This document shows positions 4,480 to 11,121 of a DNA stretch of 11,121 nt, one piece after another (positions within the stretch are counted from its first letter, which is position 1; each line of letters starts with the position of its first letter). Under the pieces are notes generated by a model. That model had not been told where the DNA came from, did not search any database, and saw only the letters and a program-made list of their open reading frames with translations. Location of the stretch: the NCBI GenBank assembly GCA_021735105.1, contig JAIPHS010000021.1, forward strand, positions 1 through 11,121, read 5' to 3'. Source of the stretch: Candidatus Omnitrophota bacterium (lineage in GTDB: Bacteria > Omnitrophota > Gorgyraeia > Duberdicusellales > 4484-171). Made by a program: the position numbers and the translations under genes.

Positions 4480-7175
4480 TGGAAATTTCATCAAGATACA
4501 ATCCAAAAGAAACAGAACCTAAAATCCTCCAAAGGTGGTTAAAGGGATCCGTCTATCATGCCAAAAAAGATCCTTCTAAAGAACCATTTTCAATAGTGAT
4601 ACCGCCGCCCAATATCACCGGTATCCTGCATATGGGGCATGCCCTAAATAATACCATCCAAGACGTATTAATTCGTTATAGGCGTATGCAGAATTATCAA
4701 GCCCTCTGGATGCCGGGGACGGATCATGCTGGGATTGCAACCCAGAATGTTGTCGAACGTGCCCTAGCCAAAGAAGGTAAGACTAAAGAAGACATAGGCA
4801 GAGAAGAGTTTCAAAAGCATCTCTGGTCTTGGCGAGATAAATATGGTTCTACCATAATTGATCAGCTTAAGACAATTGGGGCTAGTTGTGACTGGGGTAG
4901 GTTAAGATTTACTATGGACCAAGCCTATAGCCAAACTGTAGGAGGGGTCTTTTTAGAGCTTTTCAAACAAGACTTAATCTATCGCGGCAACTATATAATA
5001 AATTGGTGTCCGCGTTGCAAGACTGCTCTTAGCGATGAAGAAGCAGCCCATAAAGAGGTTGATGGCTGGCTCTATTACCTGCGTTATCCAGTTAAAACTA
5101 AAAAAAATGAGAAAAAATTTATTATTGTAGCTACGACTCGGCCTGAAACTATGCTAGGGGATACGGCAATTGCCATCAATCCAAAAGATAAAAGATATGA
5201 TTGGTTAAAAAATGCAAAAGTTATTCTGCCAATTGTGGATAAAGAATTATCAATTATTCAAGATGAAGCTGTTGATCCAGAATTTGGCACAGGTGTAGTT
5301 AAGGTTACTCCAGCTCATGATCCGGTTGATTTTCAGCTAGGCAAAAAACATAACCTGGAATTTATAAATATAATGAATGAAGATGCAACCTTAAATAAGA
5401 ATGTGCCTGAAACTTTTCAAGGTATAGATCGTTTTGAAGCTAGGGCTATGTTAGTGGAGCTGCTAACTAAGAAAAAACTTATTGAAAAAAAAGAACCATA
5501 TAATTTAGGCGCAGGCCATTGTTATCGCTGCAATACTATAGTTGAATCCCGGATATCTTTACAATGGTTTGTAAAGATGAAGCCTCTTGCTCAAGAAGCG
5601 ATAAAAGTTGTCCAGCAAGATAAAGTAAAATTTTATCCCAACCGCTGGAAAAAGGTTTATCTTAATTGGATGTTTAATATCCAAGATTGGTGCATCTCGC
5701 GTCAAATCTGGTGGGGCCACAGGATTCCTGTCTGGTATTGTCAAAATTGTTATAACCCGAATTCAAATGATAAAAAAGGAATCATTGCTGCTAAAAAAGC
5801 GCCGAAAAAATGCTCTGATTGCGGTAGTGACAAGCTAACCCAGGATAAAGATGTTTTAGATACATGGTTTTCAAGTTGGCTTTGGCCTTTTGCTACTTTT
5901 GGCTGGCCGTTTGATGGACGAGGGACGAAGGACGACAGACGACGGACGAAAAATAAAAAAATACAAGAGGAGGAGTTTGAGTATTTTTATCCGACCAATA
6001 CCCTGGTAACTGCCTCAGAGATTCTTTTTTTCTGGGTAGCACGCATGATTATGGCGTCACTAAAGTTTACCGGAAAAATTCCCTTTTCTGATGTAATCAT
6101 CCATGGGACAGTTAGAGATGATGAAGGAATAAAGATGTCAAAGTCTTTAGGTAATGTTATTGATCCTCTAGAGATTACCGATAAGTATGGAGCTGATGCT
6201 TTGCGTTTTTCTTTGATCTTTTTAGCAGCTAGCGGTTCAGATGTTTATTTATCTTCTGATAAATTTTTAACGGGGAGAAACTTTCTAAATAAAATTTGGA
6301 ATGCTGCCCGATTTATTTTTTCGCAAATCCAGAACAAGAAAATTAAAATTGATAAATTAGACTATAAATTAGAAGATGAATCAGATGCCTGGATTTTAAA
6401 TCAGCTAAATAAAACAATTATAGATTGTTCAGGATTAATTGAAAACTACAGATTGGATGAAGCTATTAAGACAGCCTATGATTTTTTCTGGCATTCTTTT
6501 TGTGACTGGTATCTAGAAATTATTAAAGACAATTTTAGTAAAACTAAAGCAAATAATTCAGTTTTTATTTTATTATCTTCTCTTAAATTGTTACATCCTT
6601 TTATCCCTTTTATCAGCGAAAAGATTTTTTCTTTGATTAAGCAAAATTGTTCCCTAGATTTAGCTGATTTTATATCTGAATCAGGCTGGCCGCTTGAAAA
6701 AAAGATAAACCTAGAGCCGCAAAGCCTTGCAGTTTTTACAAAAATAGTTGATAGTGTAGATAAAATAAGAGACCTAAGGGGAGATCTGGGCTTAGGGCAG
6801 CAAAAATTATCTTTACAGGTTAAAACTGAAGCAAAACTAAAAGAGGTTTGGGCCAGGCACAAGGGCTGGTTTTGCCGGTTAGTTAACGCAGAAACTATTA
6901 CTTTAGTTGACAGCCTAGAAAGAGTTTTTTATCAAAATAAATATTGGGCAATCAATCTAAAAATTGGTTCAGCCGATTTAGCTAAGTTTAGCCATGCTCT
7001 AGATAAAAAGATTAATAATTTTAATTCTTTAATCAAAAAGACAGAGGGTAAATTAAAAAATAAAAAGTTTATTAAAAATGCACCTAAAAATGTCGTCGAA
7101 AAAGAAAAGTCTAAAAAAAGTGATTTTTCTCATCAACTCACACGCCTTAAAAACTTAAAGGAGATAATTGTATAA
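4479..7175 (+). CDS. valS: Valyl-tRNA synthetase
   Basis: This class I synthetase charges tRNA-Val in the cytoplasm and edits mischarged threonine. The 898-residue protein is full length (B. subtilis 880, E. coli 951). In order: PPPNITG (42-48) and the HIGH-type HMGH (51-54); a zinc-knuckle half WCPRC (C177, C180); the editing domain with TTRPETMLGD (219-228); a second knuckle half CYRC (C348, C351); another zinc ribbon (C421, C424, C445, C448); DVLDTWFSS (458-466); KMSKSLGN (552-559). The anticodon-binding helical domain follows at about 640-790, and a lysine-rich coiled-coil arm at about 830-898. DEESDAWILN-like sequence near 640 marks the start of the anticodon domain. It starts at the TAATG overlap with yjbQ. 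Unusually, about 17 residues are inserted between GWPFD (475-479) and EYFYPT (501-506), encoded largely by five 7-base tandem repeats. No T-box leader is visible. Confidence 0.96.
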   Translation: MEISSRYNPKETEPKILQRWLKGSVYHAKKDPSKEPFSIVIPPPNITGILHMGHALNNTIQDVLIRYRRMQNYQALWMPGTDHAGIATQNVVERALAKEGKTKEDIGREEFQKHLWSWRDKYGSTIIDQLKTIGASCDWGRLRFTMDQAYSQTVGGVFLELFKQDLIYRGNYIINWCPRCKTALSDEEAAHKEVDGWLYYLRYPVKTKKNEKKFIIVATTRPETMLGDTAIAINPKDKRYDWLKNAKVILPIVDKELSIIQDEAVDPEFGTGVVKVTPAHDPVDFQLGKKHNLEFINIMNEDATLNKNVPETFQGIDRFEARAMLVELLTKKKLIEKKEPYNLGAGHCYRCNTIVESRISLQWFVKMKPLAQEAIKVVQQDKVKFYPNRWKKVYLNWMFNIQDWCISRQIWWGHRIPVWYCQNCYNPNSNDKKGIIAAKKAPKKCSDCGSDKLTQDKDVLDTWFSSWLWPFATFGWPFDGRGTKDDRRRTKNKKIQEEEFEYFYPTNTLVTASEILFFWVARMIMASLKFTGKIPFSDVIIHGTVRDDEGIKMSKSLGNVIDPLEITDKYGADALRFSLIFLAASGSDVYLSSDKFLTGRNFLNKIWNAARFIFSQIQNKKIKIDKLDYKLEDESDAWILNQLNKTIIDCSGLIENYRLDEAIKTAYDFFWHSFCDWYLEIIKDNFSKTKANNSVFILLSSLKLLHPFIPFISEKIFSLIKQNCSLDLADFISESGWPLEKKINLEPQSLAVFTKIVDSVDKIRDLRGDLGLGQQKLSLQVKTEAKLKEVWARHKGWFCRLVNAETITLVDSLERVFYQNKYWAINLKIGSADLAKFSHALDKKINNFNSLIKKTEGKLKNKKFIKNAPKNVVEKEKSKKSDFSHQLTRLKNLKEIIV
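5916..5950 (+). repeat. Five tandem copies of a GGACGAN heptamer inside valS
   Basis: The units are GGACGAG, GGACGAA, GGACGAC, AGACGAC and GGACGAA, end to end over 35 bases; only one unit departs from GGACGAN in its first six bases. Because seven is not a multiple of three, each unit is read in a different frame, giving the hydrophilic string GRGTKDDRRRTK (480-491). The composition is GC-richer than the surrounding gene. The tract sits between two strongly conserved blocks of the synthetase core and keeps the reading frame, so it reads as an acquired insertion or microsatellite expansion. Confidence 0.85.
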
Positions 7176-7177
7176 AT

Positions 7178-8044
7178 ATGATTACAAATAAAACCAGACA
7201 AATTATTAAGAGAGCTTTGTCAGAGGATAAGGTAAACCAGGATAAAACCACTCATTTAGTTATACCGGCTAAGGAAAAAGGCAAAGCCGTAATTATTGCT
7301 GAAGAAAAAGGTATTCTTTGTGGAATAGAGATAGTTAGGTTTATCTTTAAAGAGATAGATAAAAAGATTAAAGTAAAGTTTTTTGCCAAAGATGGAAATA
7401 AGGTTGTGAAAAATAAAAAAATAGCTGCAATTTCAGGCAACTTGCAAACTATGTTAAAGGCTGAAAGAGTTGCTTTAAATTTTTTATCTTTGCTCTCAGG
7501 AGTCGCTACTACAGCTGCTTTATTTGTTGATAAGGTGAAAAAAACAAGAGTTGCCATAAAAGATACACGTAAGACTACTCCTGGCCTAAGAGATCTGGAA
7601 AAATATGCTGTTTTAACCGGAGGTGGTAAAAACCATCGTTACAATTTAGCTGAAGGAATTATCGTCAAAGATAATCATCTAAAAGCAGCTGCAATTGTTA
7701 ATAAAAAGAATAAAGTTAATCAGATGCGGCTTGAAGCTGCTATAAAAAGTTTACGGAAGAAAACAAAATTTCCTATTGAAGTAGAAGTTGAAACTTTTCA
7801 AGAGTTTTGTGAAGTTGCCAAACATTATCCAGATATAATTATGCTTGATAATTTTTCCAAAAAGAATTTAGTTAAGGCCGTTAGCTACCGAAATAAACAT
7901 TTTCCCAAAATAGAGCTTGAGGCATCTGGAGGTATAAGCTTAAAAAATATCGAAACAGTTGCCTCAACTGGTGTCGACTCTGTCTCGGTTGGTTCAATCA
8001 CTCATTCTCCCAAGGCGCTTGATTTTTCCCTAGAACTCAAATAA
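7178..8044 (+). CDS. nadC: Nicotinate-nucleotide pyrophosphorylase (quinolinate phosphoribosyltransferase)
   Basis: NadC converts quinolinate and PRPP to nicotinate mononucleotide, CO2 and pyrophosphate in de novo NAD synthesis. The 288-residue length is usual. Signatures, in order: AERVALNFLSLLSG (95-108), DTRKTTPGLR (129-138), GGGKNHRYNL (148-157), VKDNH (163-167), EVEVE (201-205), MLDN (222-225), EASGGI (248-253) and VDSVSVG (266-272). Together these make up the quinolinate- and phosphate-binding barrel, with R131, K132, H153 and R154 as likely substrate contacts. It starts two bases after the valS stop; AAGGAG at 7158-7163 lies 14 bases upstream, somewhat far, so coupling to valS is likely. 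No nadA or nadB is in the window. Nicotinate phosphoribosyltransferase is excluded by the TRKTTPG and GGGKNHR motifs. Confidence 0.96.
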   Translation: MITNKTRQIIKRALSEDKVNQDKTTHLVIPAKEKGKAVIIAEEKGILCGIEIVRFIFKEIDKKIKVKFFAKDGNKVVKNKKIAAISGNLQTMLKAERVALNFLSLLSGVATTAALFVDKVKKTRVAIKDTRKTTPGLRDLEKYAVLTGGGKNHRYNLAEGIIVKDNHLKAAAIVNKKNKVNQMRLEAAIKSLRKKTKFPIEVEVETFQEFCEVAKHYPDIIMLDNFSKKNLVKAVSYRNKHFPKIELEASGGISLKNIETVASTGVDSVSVGSITHSPKALDFSLELK

Positions 8045-8054
8045 CTAGCCTAAG

Positions 8055-10031
8055 ATGCATAAATTTAGACTAAAGAGCAAATTTAAGCCAACCGGTGATC
8101 AACCCGGGGCAATCCGAAACCTTACCCGGAGAATAAAAGGCAATAAACCATATTCTACTCTTTTAGGGGTTACCGGATCAGGTAAAACCTTTACTCTCGC
8201 CTCTGCAATTGAAAAGATTAACCGGCCGGTACTTATAATTTCTCATAATAAAACATTGGCTAGTCAACTCTATGCAGAATTTAAAGATTTTTTTCCACAA
8301 AATGCTGTAGAGTATTTTGTTAGTTACTATGATTACTATCAACCGGAAAGCTATATCCCCCAAACTGATACCTATATTGAAAAAGACGCCTCAATCAACG
8401 ATCGGCTTGACCGGTTGAGGTTATCTGCAACTAGCTCTCTGCTTACCAGAGATGATGTAATTGTTGTTGCCTCGGTTTCCTGTATTTACAATCTTGGTTC
8501 ACCGCAAGAGTATCGTGATTTTGCTTTTTATATAAAAACCGGCAACTCTATCTCACAGAGTGAACTTTCCTATAAATTAGTTGATTTACAATATCAAAGA
8601 AATGACTATGATTTTTCTCGAGGCACATTTCGAATCAAAGGCGATGTTGTCGATATCTATCCGGCTTACAGCCAAAGAGCAAATAGAATAGAATTTTTTG
8701 GTGATGAAGTTGAAAAAATTTATGAGTTTGATCCGGTAAGCGGAAAAAAGATAACTGAATTAGAAAAAATAGCCATTTATCCGGCTAAGCATTTTTTAAT
8801 TGGAAAAGATAGAGTAGAGGCTGGAATAAAGACTATCAAAGAAGAGTTAGGCCAGCGGCTTGAGTTTCTAAAAAAAGAAGATAAGTTACTTGAGGCGCAG
8901 CGCCTGCGCCAAAGAACATTATTTGACCTAGAGATGTTAGCTGAATGCGGCTGGTGCCATGGAATTGAAAATTACTCTCGCCATCTAAGCGGCCGGCCAA
9001 AAGGCTCAAGGCCGTATTGTTTGATAGATTATTTTCCTGACAATTTTATTACAATTATTGATGAAAGCCATGTTACAATCCCTCAAATCAAGGGGATGTA
9101 TTTTGGTGATAAATCAAGAAAAGAAACTCTTATTGACTATGGTTTTCGCCTTCGGTCTTGTCTTGACAATCGGCCGCTTTGTTATCAGGAATTTAAAGAT
9201 ATTAGCCAGCAGACTGTTTTTGTTTCAGCTACACCGACCAACTATGAGTTAGAACTTTCTCAAGGAGAGTTGATTCAACAAATAATCCGTCCCACCGGCT
9301 TACCGGACCCACAGATCAAGGTAAGGCCTACTAAAAATCAAATTGATGATTTAATTAACCAAATAAAAGCAAAGACGGCTGCCGGAGAGCGAACTCTAAT
9401 AACTACTCTAACCAAAAGAATGGCTGAGGAGTTGACTGAATACCTAAAGGATGAGTCTCTATTGGTTGCTTATATTCACTCTGAAGTAGATACTTTAGAA
9501 AGAACTAAAATACTGAGGCAATTAAGGCTGAAAGAGTTTGATGCTCTAATAGGGGTAAATCTATTAAGAGAAGGCCTGGATTTACCGGAGGTATCATCAG
9601 TAATTATCCTTGATGCAGACAAGGAAGGGTTTCTGCGTTCAGCTACTTCTTTAATTCAGGTTGCGGGAAGGTGTGCTCGGAATATAAATGGCGAAGTTAT
9701 AATGTATGCTGATACTATCACGAAATCTATGAAAAAAGCAATTGATGAAAGTAAACGTAGACGTTCGATACAAATTGAACATAATAAAAAGAATAATATT
9801 ACGCCAAGATCAATTAAATCTGCGGTAAAAGAGGGGCTAGAGATATACCTAAAAGAAGAAGAAAAAATCTATCAGCAATTAGGCCTAGATGATAAAGATG
9901 TTGACTTACATCAAGCTGTGGCCCAGCTTGAAAAAGAAATGTATATTGCTGCAAAAAATCTTCATTTTGAAAAAGCGGCTCAACTGCGCGATAAGATTAA
10001 AAACTTAAAAAAGGCTATTGAAAAAAAATAA
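8055..10031 (+). CDS. uvrB: UvrABC system protein B
   Basis: UvrB is the damage-verification helicase-like subunit of nucleotide excision repair; it is loaded by UvrA and recruits UvrC. The 658-residue protein is complete. Visible elements are Walker A GVTGSGKT (38-45), the Tyr-rich beta-hairpin that clamps DNA (about 91-115, starting YYDYYQPESYIP), the stretch HGIENYSRHLSGRP (starting about residue 311), Walker B DESH (336-339), VSATP (390-394), helicase motif VI QVAGRCARN (535-543) and a C-terminal UVR domain (about 623-658) that contacts UvrC. Motif VI reads QVAGRCAR where QTIGRAAR is usual, with the catalytic Arg residues kept. It begins ten bases after nadC with no clear Shine-Dalgarno sequence. 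uvrA and uvrC are not nearby. Confidence 0.97.
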   Translation: MHKFRLKSKFKPTGDQPGAIRNLTRRIKGNKPYSTLLGVTGSGKTFTLASAIEKINRPVLIISHNKTLASQLYAEFKDFFPQNAVEYFVSYYDYYQPESYIPQTDTYIEKDASINDRLDRLRLSATSSLLTRDDVIVVASVSCIYNLGSPQEYRDFAFYIKTGNSISQSELSYKLVDLQYQRNDYDFSRGTFRIKGDVVDIYPAYSQRANRIEFFGDEVEKIYEFDPVSGKKITELEKIAIYPAKHFLIGKDRVEAGIKTIKEELGQRLEFLKKEDKLLEAQRLRQRTLFDLEMLAECGWCHGIENYSRHLSGRPKGSRPYCLIDYFPDNFITIIDESHVTIPQIKGMYFGDKSRKETLIDYGFRLRSCLDNRPLCYQEFKDISQQTVFVSATPTNYELELSQGELIQQIIRPTGLPDPQIKVRPTKNQIDDLINQIKAKTAAGERTLITTLTKRMAEELTEYLKDESLLVAYIHSEVDTLERTKILRQLRLKEFDALIGVNLLREGLDLPEVSSVIILDADKEGFLRSATSLIQVAGRCARNINGEVIMYADTITKSMKKAIDESKRRRSIQIEHNKKNNITPRSIKSAVKEGLEIYLKEEEKIYQQLGLDDKDVDLHQAVAQLEKEMYIAAKNLHFEKAAQLRDKIKNLKKAIEKK

Positions 10032-10034
10032 AAA

Positions 10035-10043
10035 TGCTAAAAT
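10035..10043 (+). promoter_or_regulatory. Extended -10 promoter element for coaX
   Basis: TGCTAAAAT contains TG, one base and TAAAAT (10038-10043), the same core as in the aroA promoter. Transcription would start near 10050, giving a leader of about 22 bases with AAGGAG at 10057-10062. There is no well-spaced -35: TTGAAA at 10018-10023 lies only 14 bases upstream. An extended -10 can work without a good -35, but strength cannot be judged. Confidence 0.4.
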
Positions 10044-10071
10044 ACAATAATTAAATAAGGAGATCACCTAG

Positions 10072-10806
10072 ATGATTGCTATTGATGCCGGAAATACTAG
10101 TATAAAATTTGGCACTTTTTATAAGAATAAATTAAAGAAAGTTTTCTCTTTAAAAAGAGAGAAAGCAAATAAGAAAAATGTAAAAAAAGTGTTATCCAAC
10201 TTTGACAAAAATTCTTTAATTTTTCTTTGTTCGGTTGTGCCTGAGATTAATAATTTATTTATAAATCTAAAACGAACTGTTTATCTGGTTGGAGACGACC
10301 TAAAGATACCGATAAAGAGTTTATACGATAAGGATAAAGTTGGCAGTGACCGCCTTTTAGCTGCTTATGCCGCAAAAAAAATAGAAGGTTCTTTGCGGCT
10401 GATAGTTGATTTTGGAACCGCAATAACCTTAGATTTTATCTCAAAAAAAGGAGACTATCAGGGAGGAATTATTTTACCCGGGATAAATTCAACTTTAAAA
10501 ACATTTAAAAATTGTGCACTTTTACCAAATAATATTACGATAAAAAAAACCAAACGGGTAATTCCTAAAAATACTTCTGAAAGCATTAATAAAGGCCTTC
10601 AGGATGGATTTAGTTTAATGATTAATGGATTGGTTGATAAATATAAGAAGAAATTAAGGCTTTCTAAAAAAGATAAGGTGATAGTAACCGGAGGAGATTT
10701 TTTAAGGGTTAAGCCCTATCTTAACTTTAATTTTCAATATGAAAAGCATCTAGTTTTACAAGGATTATTTTGTCTTTATCAAGATTTTTTAAGCAAAAAT
10801 TCATAA
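10072..10806 (+). CDS. coaX: Type III pantothenate kinase
   Basis: CoaX phosphorylates pantothenate, the first step of CoA synthesis; it belongs to the ASKHA superfamily and differs from CoaA in needing a monovalent cation and escaping CoA feedback. The 244-residue length is typical. Motifs: IDAGNTSIKFG (4-14, phosphate-1 loop with D5), GSDRLLAAYA (91-100), VDFGTAITLD (112-121, phosphate-2 motif with catalytic D113), GGIILPGI (131-138) and TGGDF (206-210). The start is well set by AAGGAG (10057-10062) nine bases upstream. It is often paired with birA, but no birA is seen here. It is separated from uvrB by 40 bases that carry a candidate promoter, so it may be expressed independently. It ends 147 bases before a transposase gene and has no clear terminator. 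Confidence 0.94.
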   Translation: MIAIDAGNTSIKFGTFYKNKLKKVFSLKREKANKKNVKKVLSNFDKNSLIFLCSVVPEINNLFINLKRTVYLVGDDLKIPIKSLYDKDKVGSDRLLAAYAAKKIEGSLRLIVDFGTAITLDFISKKGDYQGGIILPGINSTLKTFKNCALLPNNITIKKTKRVIPKNTSESINKGLQDGFSLMINGLVDKYKKKLRLSKKDKVIVTGGDFLRVKPYLNFNFQYEKHLVLQGLFCLYQDFLSKNS

Positions 10807-10872
10807 CTACTTGCTTGGCAAACATTTAAAAACAGAAAAAAAATTAGAAGATTGTAATTATAAGTGCGAAAG

Positions 10873-10888
10873 ATTTTTTTAAAAAAAT
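10873..10888. repeat. 16-base perfect palindrome at the probable edge of the insertion element
   Basis: The sequence is A, seven T, seven A, T (10873-10888), a perfect palindrome between coaX and the transposase gene. IS30-family elements often insert at palindromic or symmetric targets, so this may be the target or the junction. It might also simply be AT-rich intergenic DNA, since it has no GC stem to act as a terminator. Confidence 0.4.
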
Positions 10889-10907
10889 GCCCCACGACTC
10901 TCAAAAT

Positions 10908-10945
10908 CTGTTATTTTGTTAGGTGTTGAAACCAAAAAATAACAG
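10908..10945 (+). repeat. 10-base inverted repeat before the transposase start
   Basis: CTGTTATTTT (10908-10917) is the exact reverse complement of AAAATAACAG (10936-10945), with 18 bases between. The 3' arm overlaps the first two bases of the Shine-Dalgarno sequence AGGAGG (10944-10949). In read-through RNA the stem would hinder translation of the transposase, a strategy known from other insertion sequences such as IS10; here it is inferred. Confidence 0.5.
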
Positions 10946-10953
10946 GAGGGTCT

Positions 10954-11121
10954 ATGGAGCAGTTAAATTTTACCACCGGAAAGGCTAAATACAAGCATTT
11001 TACCGAAAGGCAAAGGTATAAGTTGGAAGGGCATCTGGAAGCTAAATTAAGCATCAAAGAAATAAGCAAAAAGTTAAAAAAACACCCGGCAACAATTTAC
11101 CGAGAGATAAAGAGGGGGCAG
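10954..11121 (+). CDS. IS30-family transposase, N-terminal part (partial)
   Basis: The first 56 codons of a transposase are present; the gene continues beyond the window. The visible part is the N-terminal helix-turn-helix of IS30-family enzymes: HFTERQRYKLEGHLEAKLSI at residues 15-34, then KEISKKLKKHPATIYREIKR (35-54), matching the family pattern in which an ER pair, an EI-A-L turn and a STIYREIKR-like recognition helix follow each other. This domain binds the terminal inverted repeats; the DDE catalytic core would lie downstream. The start at ATG 10954 has AGGAGG four bases upstream. The base composition is slightly less AT-rich than the flanking gap. Whether the gene is intact cannot be told. 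Confidence 0.85.
   Translation, partial: MEQLNFTTGKAKYKHFTERQRYKLEGHLEAKLSIKEISKKLKKHPATIYREIKRGQ

Larger units (their letters stand above)
10889..11121 (+). mobile_element. Left part of an IS30-family insertion sequence (runs off the window)
   Basis: The element is recognised from the transposase start at 10954. Its left boundary is placed, with low certainty, just after the 16-base palindrome, where the sequence changes to GCCCCACGACTCTC. The terminal inverted repeat cannot be confirmed because the right end is outside the window. It lies directly downstream of coaX in the same orientation, so read-through from coaX would enter it. Confidence 0.6.

Noticed and set aside
6476..6862. Long minus-strand open frame inside valS
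   Set aside because: It lies antisense to well-conserved ValRS sequence, has no family resemblance and no ribosome binding site; it is a shadow of the AT-rich codon use.
4479..7175. Possible frameshift or pseudogene at the valS insert
   Set aside because: The frame is open throughout, and all catalytic and zinc motifs on both sides are intact, so the gene is most likely functional.
7252..7557. Minus-strand open frame inside nadC
   Set aside because: Antisense to the conserved nadC core, no recognisable domain; a compositional shadow.
10057..10069. AAGGAGATCACCT before coaX resembling the 3' end of 16S rRNA
   Set aside because: AAGGAG is an ordinary Shine-Dalgarno sequence; the following GATCACCT matching the rRNA tail is short enough to be chance, and no rRNA sequence surrounds it.
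10811..10821. Terminator hairpin after coaX
   Set aside because: TTGC and GCAA can pair, but four pairs with a three-base loop and no T-run directly after is too weak to call a terminator.
1..11121. CRISPR arrays, tRNA or rRNA genes, toxin-antitoxin or phage modules
   Set aside because: No regularly spaced direct repeats, no cloverleaf or rRNA sequence recognised, and nearly all DNA is accounted for by housekeeping genes.

Overview
The window is a dense, AT-rich bacterial stretch in which every recognisable gene lies on the + strand, often with stop and start codons overlapping by one to four bases. It is almost entirely housekeeping: the tail of isoleucyl-tRNA synthetase, a DksA/TraR-family zinc-finger protein, lipoprotein signal peptidase, an RluD-type pseudouridine synthase, EPSP synthase, a fumarylacetoacetate-hydrolase-family enzyme, a YjbQ/UPF0047 protein, valyl-tRNA synthetase, quinolinate phosphoribosyltransferase, UvrB and type III pantothenate kinase. 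TGA is used as a genuine stop (lspA, aroA), so the code is standard. The very lysine-rich proteins, AT-rich DNA, lspA and compact gene order suggest an uncultured, probably diderm bacterium. The gene style resembles Omnitrophota or Elusimicrobiota, but this is an inference from gene content and not a demonstrated placement.

Layout: 1-1957 holds the ileS tail, dksA-like gene, lspA and rluD, all overlapping and presumably co-transcribed. At 1958-2019 there is a short gap with a convincing extended -10 promoter and a pair of 12-base direct repeats. From 2020 to 3965 aroA and the FAH-family gene are coupled through an ATGA overlap. The 97-base gap at 3966-4062 carries two stem-loops and a weak promoter in front of a TTG-initiated yjbQ. 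From 4063 to 10031 yjbQ, valS, nadC and uvrB follow almost without gaps. A second extended -10 promoter with the same core as the aroA promoter sits just before coaX (10072-10806). After coaX a short AT-rich gap leads into the left part of an IS30-family insertion sequence, whose transposase runs off the window.

The genes serve core functions: translation (ileS, valS, rluD), transcription control (dksA-like), lipoprotein maturation (lspA), aromatic amino acid synthesis (aroA), NAD and CoA synthesis (nadC, coaX) and DNA repair (uvrB). No defence, CRISPR, toxin-antitoxin or biosynthetic system is visible.

The points that stand out are small-scale: five tandem 7-base repeats built in frame into the catalytic core of valS; a DksA-like protein with a basic tail and only three of four zinc cysteines; a nearly leaderless arrangement at aroA; long-armed inverted repeats abutting the ribosome binding sites of yjbQ and of the transposase; and a 16-base palindrome at the edge of the insertion element.
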